A stretch of 64,000 nucleotides of DNA from Cheiracanthium punctorium (taxonomy: Eukaryota > Arthropoda > Arachnida > Araneae > Cheiracanthiidae): positions 1-64,000 of the forward strand of contig JAWZYV010012351.1 of the NCBI GenBank assembly GCA_038373885.1, given 5' to 3'. Made by a program: the position numbers and the translations under genes. Under the pieces are notes generated by a model, which was not told the origin of the DNA, made no database searches, and was given only the letters and a program-made list of their open reading frames with translations. Below are positions 57,245 through 64,000 of the stretch, piece after piece (position 1 is the first letter of the stretch; each line of letters starts with the position of its first letter).

Positions 57245-57470
57245 GCTCGAGCCCCAAAGCCCCCCTCCTTTCCAACGTCGTCATTAAGAAATTGAGTTTA
57301 TCAATACAAAAATACATCTCATACAACCCCCCGAAAAAATTTCGGGGTCCCCAAGCCAATTCTAGGTTCCAAAGCCCCCCCCCCTTTCCTACGTCGTCAG
57401 TAAGAAATTAAGTTTATCAATACAAAATTATATCTCATACAATCCCCCCAAAAAAATTTTCTGGCTACGC
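57245..57470. repeat. Two-unit tandem duplication in a G/C-run MITE remnant
   Basis: 'CTTTCCAACGTCGTCATTAA' and 'CTTTCCTACGTCGTCAGTAA' head two ~115-bp units that end in C runs. 'CTGGCTACGCTCC' at the right suggests a hAT MITE end. Confidence 0.6.
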
Positions 57471-58037
57471 TCCTTGCCTCGTCGATTAGCATATAAAGAC
57501 TGTGTTACATCATAAAACGATTAAAAGTAGATTACTATTAAAAGTAGCGTTTTTTCCGGCGGCGTTTTTTCCGGCGGCGTTTTTTCCGGGTGGCGTTTTT
57601 TCCATGTGGCGTTTTTTCCGGCGGCGTTTTTTCCAGCGGCGTTTTTTCCGCTCACCAGATTCGGGCTAGGAAAAGACGTTTATGTGGGTGCTTCGGGCTT
57701 ATAAAAAAATTACGTTGTATGCTGAGCACCAGCAATCGTCTGATAACCCCAACACAGTGATGTACACTCAAGGAGGGTTCCACCCCCCCCCCCCCCGCCC
57801 CAATTATGCCATTACATAATATGAATATTTGTAAAGCATACTGAACTTTTTGCATTATTTCAGTGCTAAAATGCTTTATTTGCTTATTAGTTGTGTGATA
57901 TTTTAAAAGTTTAAAAGAAAATCTTTAATGAGGCCAAATGTTTCTGGGTGCTTCGGCATGGACGTCCATATGAGCCCTATTTGAGCACCCATGTTCTTTA
58001 TAATTCAGATGCGCATGAGGAACTTCGATGAGACAAT

Positions 58038-58225
58038 CACTGGCGTAACTATAGGGCAGTAGAACGAGCAAAAGCCACGATCCCCCGGCCGGAGGGGGAG
58101 CCTTCCCAAATAGAAAGCTAGAAAAAGTGAACTGCAACATGTTGGTTGAGATTCTGTACAATGAGGAAGGACCCTATCCAGTGAATTAATTCATTACGGG
58201 CCCTAACGGTATAGTCACGCCACTG
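58038..58225. mobile_element. hAT-type MITE, 188 bp
   Basis: The ends are CACTGGCGTAACTATA and TATAGTCACGCCACTG, imperfect inverted repeats. The 8-bp flanks do not match, so the ends may be slightly off or the TSD may have decayed. Confidence 0.5.
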
Positions 58226-58679
58226 ATGACGACGAGTGTTTTGCAACTGCATAATTCGAAAATAAAATTTTAGTGAGGGACGGTTTTTTTTTATGTAGTA
58301 TGTCAGATCTCAAGCACACACAGAAAAGTTTTCGTGGATGCTAAATACTTGCATGTATTTAAAGGAAGTGCTTAATTTGCATGGGAGCTGAGCTCCACTA
58401 CTTCTTTTTTCTCGGTGAAATTTTACACTAAATTTAAAATTTTAATTACCATCGTAATTTTTTCTGTTGATATTAATTTTATTACATTGCAAACTAATGC
58501 AGAGGTAACAAAAATTCACTTAATAATACCTTAAATTAGGTAATTAATTTTGTAAATTGCAATACAAAAAAATAGGGCTCTTGCACTTTTTTGGATAGAA
58601 ATTAAATCCTGTTTAAAGGCAAGTGAATGACAGCTACTTTCAGCTTATCGCTGTAGTTCGGGGAAAAAAAAAAAAAAAA

Positions 58680-58990
58680 AACATGAAATTTTGGTACACA
58701 AATACAAAAAAAATTAATTATGTCAAGTTCAAATTTTTAGGATGTATGTTTTAGAAACTGCACTATACACTGAAATAAACAATGAACCTGTATCATTTAA
58801 GAAACTTTTAGAAAAAATTCTTAAAAAATCGAAAATTTTAAAGAACGTGTTATTCTTTATTTCGGTATGTAGTGCAGCTTATAAAGAATCATCCTAAATT
58901 TTTTCGAATCCTTGGTGCGATAGTTTACTTTAATTTGTGTACTAAGACCATTATGCAGATTTTGTTTCTTCGGCATACACCCTTATGTGC
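58680..58990 (+). repeat. Dispersed direct repeat, copy 1
   Basis: 'TTTTGGTACACAAATACAAA', 'TTTTTAGGATGTATGTT', 'AAAGAATCATCCTAAATTTT' and 'CGAATCCTTGGTGCGATAG' recur in order at 62195-62540. Non-coding. Confidence 0.65.
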
Positions 58991-59232
58991 CTCGGAACTG
59001 GAGTAATTATAAAAAAATTCCAATAACTAGTAACTTAGCACATACTCTAAAATTTTAAAAAGTGCATGAAAAAAAAATCCAAACAGGTAATATTTTTGCC
59101 TACTTAAAATAATATTAATATTTATAGTAGTTTCTCATATGAGTACTAATTTAGAGGTGTATGGGGGGGGTCATCTTAACTTTCAGACATTTTAACACGA
59201 AAATAATACTTAGAAGTTCAATATGCTGTAAA

Positions 59233-59300
59233 AATGTTTACTAATCTCAATCCCCCACTGCCAATCAATGTTTACAAATCTCAATCCCCCACTGCCAATT
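59233..59300 (+). repeat. 34-bp tandem duplication
   Basis: 'AATGTTTAC.AATCTCAATC' plus 'CCCCACTGCCAAT' occurs twice head to tail. The following 59300-59600 is GC-richer but shows no exon signals that I could support. Confidence 0.8.
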
Positions 59301-62194
59301 GCCTTCCTATCTGGCGCCCATGGAAACAATGTCTTTCTAAAATTCAAAGCTTTTTCACAATGGGATGTGCGACTCCCTACATCCCCACAGGCAATGGCCT
59401 TTGCCCACTGCAGCCGAAGTCCTAAGTGCCCCCTCCTTTCTGACCCACAGACCTCATCCCAGAATCCCCGTCCTCCATGGGAAAATGTATGAATACAATG
59501 AGACTGTTAGCCCAAGAGTACCGGAAAAAGGAGAATTTGAGACAAAGCCGCTGGCTACAATCAGAAGTTCACGCGGGAAAGATAACACAGGAGTTAGGTG
59601 AAAGACTCATTCCCCTTATGGAAATGTTTTGAGATAGTTCTAATAATATTACTGCAGGATTCTGAAGTGAGTAGGTTTAATTGTTTTTATTGTAAATAGA
59701 GAACATCAAGGTCTGTCTGCTTACAAGCACCTAATATACAACACTTTGTATGTCTCTGGAACAAAAAAAGATGCCCATTCATCAAAAAGTGTCGGCGCTT
59801 TGGTGTTAATTGAATGACACTGAGGCGATGCTTCTAAGGTATAAAGGTTTGTGTCACTTTCTTCTAAAGTCTCAATTTCTTTTTCTTATTTTTGAATGAT
59901 TTTAGTGCTCAGTTATTTATTGAAAAGGATGGAACAGACTGTGGTCCACACTAACATTTCGAAATGCCTTCCGTTTCATTTTCTGTGAATATTTTGTTCA
60001 ATTTTTGTTCTTGTTTGACAAGGCGGAATTAGGTACTATTTGCTTTGATCTAACCCAATGCTGTTTTTTTAAATTATACTGAAATCATGGGCGCATGAAC
60101 ACACATTACTGAAATATATGTCTCTCGTAATTTTGCAAATTTGACCACTTAATGGTAGAGGGTAAAATATCTCTACTTCATGAGGATGCTCAAAATCATG
60201 CCTGGAGGTTATATGGCCAACAATTCCAAAATATTTTTTGAATAACTATTAACTCTTAAGATAAACAACTTTTTTTTGTTCTGCTTTATTTTTCTGTTTG
60301 CATTTTTTAGTTACCAATCTTTTTTATGTGGTCCTACACACATTTCAACATAGAAAACGTTGCATTAATTCATTCTGAGGAAACTATCTAGTTTTATTTT
60401 AAAGGTATAATTTTAGTAATTTTTTGGAAAAAAAAAAGAAAAGAAAATAGGCAAGGCTTGGCTGCAGGTGTTTATATAGGTACAAAAATGTTAAAAAACA
60501 GGAAAGGAATGAGCTGAGAAATGAATAACATTTTTTGAAAACTCTGAGGATTTCAGATAGGGATGAGATAGATTAAACAAGAATAAAATTATAAAATTGA
60601 TCTTAAATTGTTACATTCGAAAACTGAATCAATTTTTATACAAAATTTCCATTTACATGGCAAGAAATTTGACCGATTGTGATATTATTGTTGCATGGGT
60701 TTTTTTTTTCATCAATAAACGTAGTAATACACTTTTCTTTTGCTTTGAAATTTATAATGATTAGTTAAAACCAATAGAAATTCTATTGCTAAAAGTTTAA
60801 AAAAAAAGTTAAATAGTGTAATACACCTTTTTCAGGTCTGATTTATTACAATGGCAAAGGAGGTGTGCTCCCAGGAATCCTCGAATTTTGACAGAGAATT
60901 TGCGTAAGGCAAATAAATTTAAGGTGACTCCAGCACAAGCAGATTTTTCTAAAAGAAGGGCATTTCCTCAGAAATACTTCATTTCTTTAAAAAGAATCTT
61001 GATTTTAACTGGTTTGCTGTTATCATTACTAAGACACAACGGTGGAGACTTCCATTCTATGCCCAGCGTTCTTCACCGTAGTACAGATAATCAGTGGCGG
61101 CCCGTGGACAAAACTGTTAGTGCAGCCGGAAGCATATGAGCCCGCCCCCCTTCCTCCGGACAGGAATGGAAAATCTTTGTTATTGAATTGGAAAGCTGGC
61201 GGATTAAGCCCTCACCGAGGAAAAAAAAAAGAAATTATATAAAAAAAAATGTAAGAGATCCTATTTTACTTCCACAAAATGGACATAAATTTCAACCAGC
61301 CGCTCTTATCCTCAAAATTGCATTAATCCGTGTCTGATTCGAAGTTTCCTTAGAATTTTCTTTTGTAACGATAATTTGAGAAGAAAAGAAAAAAAAAGAA
61401 AACTTACTTATTTTTTATATTCAAATCAATCCTCCTTTCTTTTAAACATGCGAATCGGTCAGTGATGTCCCCATAAAAAGGCGTTGTTTTAATCAATAGT
61501 AGATATCAATAATTTTAAAAGCTCTTTAAAATTTCCCATGTTTAAAGAATTTTCTCGCTCTCCATGTCCTCTAAATGCCAGTTTTTGCTTAAAAACAATA
61601 CTGCTTTGATGGGTAATTGTCCATTCATAAGCGTCTATTCAGGCTTACCTTCTTGATAAATTCAGCAATATAAAGTCGAACTGTTAGAGTTTGTCGAACA
61701 TATATTCTCCTTACCCCCCTCCCTCACTTCTCGAGCCAATCAGTGAGTCGAATTCATAAGTGCTGCCGACCTTTCAAAATCTTTGATGAGCTGAGTCTTA
61801 GCTGCGTACCCCCATTATAGCCTATGCCGGAGGAAATGCTTACGTAACCGTTGTCATGGCAACGGTGCTGCCAATTTTCTTATCAGCGCTCTGGGCTGAA
61901 CCAAAGATTTTTCCCAATTGAATTGCGGGAAGATTAAAGTGCTTCTTTTCTGAATGAGCGATCCGGCCACAATACGGTTTTTTTTTTTTTTTTTTTAATT
62001 TACTGAAGGATTTCCATAATTCTAAACTGAAGTTAGGAAAATTAGTAGAATAAATTATTTTAAAGTATGTGCTGATAATTTCAAGTGCAGCCCGGCTGTA
62101 CTTGCTGTATCCCACGAGCCACCACTGCAGATAATCGGGTGCCAAAATTCACACTATTCACTTAAATTAACTTTGAATGTCGCCTTCAGCGCTG
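59301..62194. other. No gene recognised
   Basis: AT-rich, with a few GC-richer pieces (59300-59600, 61090-61160, 61700-61960). There is a short CCGTTG-TCATGG-CAACGG palindrome near 61848. No splice-bounded coding exon, tRNA or complete element could be supported. Confidence 0.4.
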
Positions 62195-62540
62195 GGAAAA
62201 AAACACGCAATTTTGGTATATAAATACAAAAAAGAAAACTAATTATCTCAAGCACTTCGCAATTTTTAGGATGTATGTTCACAAGCTGTACTAGACACCG
62301 GAACAAACGAAAAATTTTGCAGAATAGCCACTCTTAGAAATATTTTGCTGTGCAGCTCCACGTTTAAGATTTTTTTCAGAAAGTTTCCGAATTTATCGCA
62401 GTGTGTAGTGCAGCTTGTAAAGAATCATCCTGAATTTTTTCGAATCCTTGGTGCAGTTAGTTTATTTTAATTTATGTACCAAAACCGTGAGGCAGATATC
62501 GTTTCTTCGATCTATACCCTCAGATATTGGATATTTTATG
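62195..62540 (+). repeat. Dispersed direct repeat, copy 2
   Basis: Partner of 58680-58990, with the shared blocks in the same order at about 3.5 kb distance. Confidence 0.65.
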
Positions 62541-63432
62541 TGGAGCTAAAATGATTATTTGTATTACCCATTTCCCACTGGTAAAAATGTGCACGAAAAG
62601 TCAAATGATTGAATAGTTACGAGCAAGGAAGAAAATAATAATAGGAAAAGATTGAAGGGTAGTTGGAAAAGATTCCATAAAGTTGGAAAGTGTATCGTTA
62701 TTAATGAGTGTGCCGTATTTTTCTTCCTTGTTCCATAAAAACCCATCATCGGAATCGAAATCTCTCTTAAATTCACCTACTAAAACTATTTTACAATCTT
62801 AGCCAAGTACATTCCAATTATACTCCCCCTTTAAAATAAATTGTTGCGTTTTGGCACCTAACTTAGCGATTCTTTATCAAAAATTACAAACCTTGTGCGA
62901 CTTTCACCATTTTATTAACCCCCCCCCTCGCATGGACTTTAAGGGCACCCACAGAAATTTTGTAAAGTCGGCGCCTCTGATCTAAATAATAAAAGTCCTG
63001 AATATAACGGTGCAGGGATCGACTCACCCTCCCGGTGCATCTGGCGATAATGTTGAAATTTTGATAAAAACGACATTTTTATCGCTCTTTTTGTAAAGTT
63101 CGAAAGATCTCTAAAAAATGAACCTTTTTCAAAGTTGCAGGTAATTTCAACCCTAAATATCTAGCGAGATATCACGCCTTGAAAAAGTAAACACAAGCGA
63201 AGCAAAGATCGATGAACGAGATCTACGAGAGTTGGTGGCATCTATGAATTATATTAACAACTCCGTCGCGAAGCGGCGTGTGTGGAATCATTCCTCGATT
63301 CTTTGAAAAAAAATTACGGAACATAATTCCTGGCGTAAATCGATTAGATGACGTCATATGCTGACGAAAATACTCCTTTTGCGTGACAAGCAATGGAAAG
63401 ACAGTTTTTCTTCGGGGTAGTCCCCAATTTCT

Positions 63433-63465
<33 letters not shown>

Positions 63466-64000
63466 GATTTGTCCCCACAATGTAAAAAAGCAATTGGGGA
63501 AAATTTTTAATTATGGCATTGTTTTTTTAATTACATTACTGTTAATTATTTCATTAATTAGAAAATGTCCCCAATTGTGTTTCAAATTTGGGGACATGTC
63601 CTCAATTTTACGTTAAAAAAATATGGTCACCTTAATTTAACTGAAAAATTTTATAGATTTTGGGCAAATTTATTGAGAATGCGTTAAAATTTTGTTTGCA
63701 CAACACTTAAACACCTATTTGTAGGAATTTCTTTTTAGAAATTGGCAACACTTTTTGAGATGCGAAAAACGTATTTGATGTTGTTTGTGAAAGTTATTAT
63801 TTTTTTTTCGTTGATCTCAGCCGAGTATTTTTAAACGTTAACGGCGTGACATTTGTGAAATCCTGTTTTAAAGTGAGTGTTGTAGATTGTTTTGGTGACA
63901 GCGTTTGTTTAATTTTGAATTCGTCTAAACGGATGGATTTTAATTTCAACGTTGTTCGATCGTAACTTTTATTTCGATTGTTTTGGGACATTTGTTTTAT
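62541..64000. other. No gene recognised; one hAT-type right end and a long T run
   Basis: 63436-63463 is a T run of about 28 nt. 63416-63634 has 'GTCCCCAA' words and the right end TATGGTCACCTTA (63622-63634) of the family at 14288-14969; its left end is missing. 62600-62730 carries a short inverted pair, 'GCAAGGAAGAAAAT' / 'ATTTTTCTTCCTTG'. The last 150 bp are not assignable. Confidence 0.45.

Larger units (their letters stand above)
54013..57656. mobile_element. Putative 3.6-kb element bounded by inverted minisatellites
   Basis: Exact 9-bp direct repeats AGATTCGGG lie at 54004-54012 and 57657-57665. Just inside are arrays of a 15-16-bp unit (GGAAAAAACGCCGCC, with ACC variants). There are about nine units at 54020-54158 and about seven, inverted, at 57547-57650. 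Together they look like a transposable element with minisatellite terminal regions and a target duplication. The interior is AT-rich, without a transposase, and contains a hAT MITE (54478-54655). The superfamily is unknown. Confidence 0.55.

Noticed and set aside
58038..58225. 8-bp target duplication for this MITE
   Set aside because: The flanks GAGACAAT and ATGACGAC do not match; only the inverted ends support the call.
59300..59600. GC-richer stretch as a host exon
   Set aside because: Several overlapping short frames, no convincing splice sites and no recognisable protein motif.

Overview
This is an AT-rich, gene-poor and transposon-dense stretch of a eukaryotic nuclear genome, most likely from an arthropod. 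The signs are a BEL/Pao retrotransposon, mariner/Tc1 remnants, hAT-, piggyBac- and Harbinger-like MITEs, tRNA-derived SINEs with CAAA tails, and the dispersed 'CCCGCGACTTCG ... TTAGTAGGAT' repeat class that I associate with arthropod genomes. The species cannot be told from the sequence. The only piece that looks like a host protein-coding exon is a GC-rich beta-1,3-glycosyltransferase (GT31) exon on the minus strand near 9.3-9.6 kb.

Layout. 0-13.5 kb: degenerate tandem repeats, a mariner transposase relic, SINEs, small MITEs and the GT31 exon. 13.56-15.92 kb: a nest of terminal-inverted-repeat (TIR) elements and a SINE, most with readable target-site duplications (TSDs). 16.7-17.9 kb: a dead Tc1/mariner-like element. 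18.1-19.8 kb: two tandem-repeat fields. 21.95-28.10 kb: a complete, apparently intact BEL/Pao retrotransposon with near-identical LTRs and a 5-bp TSD, lying inside an older DNA element. 29.1-36.7 kb: a piggyBac-like element with a foldback inside it, a SINE, hAT MITEs and tandem copies of a ~1-kb repeat. 54.0-57.7 kb: a putative 3.6-kb element bounded by inverted minisatellite arrays. The rest is AT-rich repeat debris.

The most unusual object is a 15.2-kb inverted palindrome (36707-51914). Its two 7.3-7.9-kb arms meet at a 66-bp spacer. Its ends are AG...CT, and the whole unit is flanked by a 6-bp duplication (CATTTT) inside a repeat. An uninterrupted copy of that repeat, showing the empty site, lies about 1.9 kb to the left. 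The 6-bp TSD, terminal AG, size and subterminal tandem repeats are features of Polinton/Maverick elements, but no polymerase, integrase, ATPase, protease or capsid gene is present. Each arm carries one intronless 515-codon gene, and the two genes point at each other. The protein has an ALKBH2/3-like (AlkB) fold region that has lost the HxD motif and both 2-oxoglutarate-binding arginines. It also has a Myc-type nuclear-localisation motif, a C-terminal region I cannot assign, and a C-terminal CaaX box (CVIM). A palindromic mobile unit carrying a prenylatable pseudo-AlkB gene is not something I recognise as described.

How parts relate. A SINE-type tail occupies mirror positions in both palindrome arms, so the arm sequence was resident in a host genome before it became palindromic. 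The whole then moved as one unit, as the single TSD shows. The arms later diverged by a tandem duplication, a swapped patch and changes at the extreme ends, while the genes stayed almost identical.
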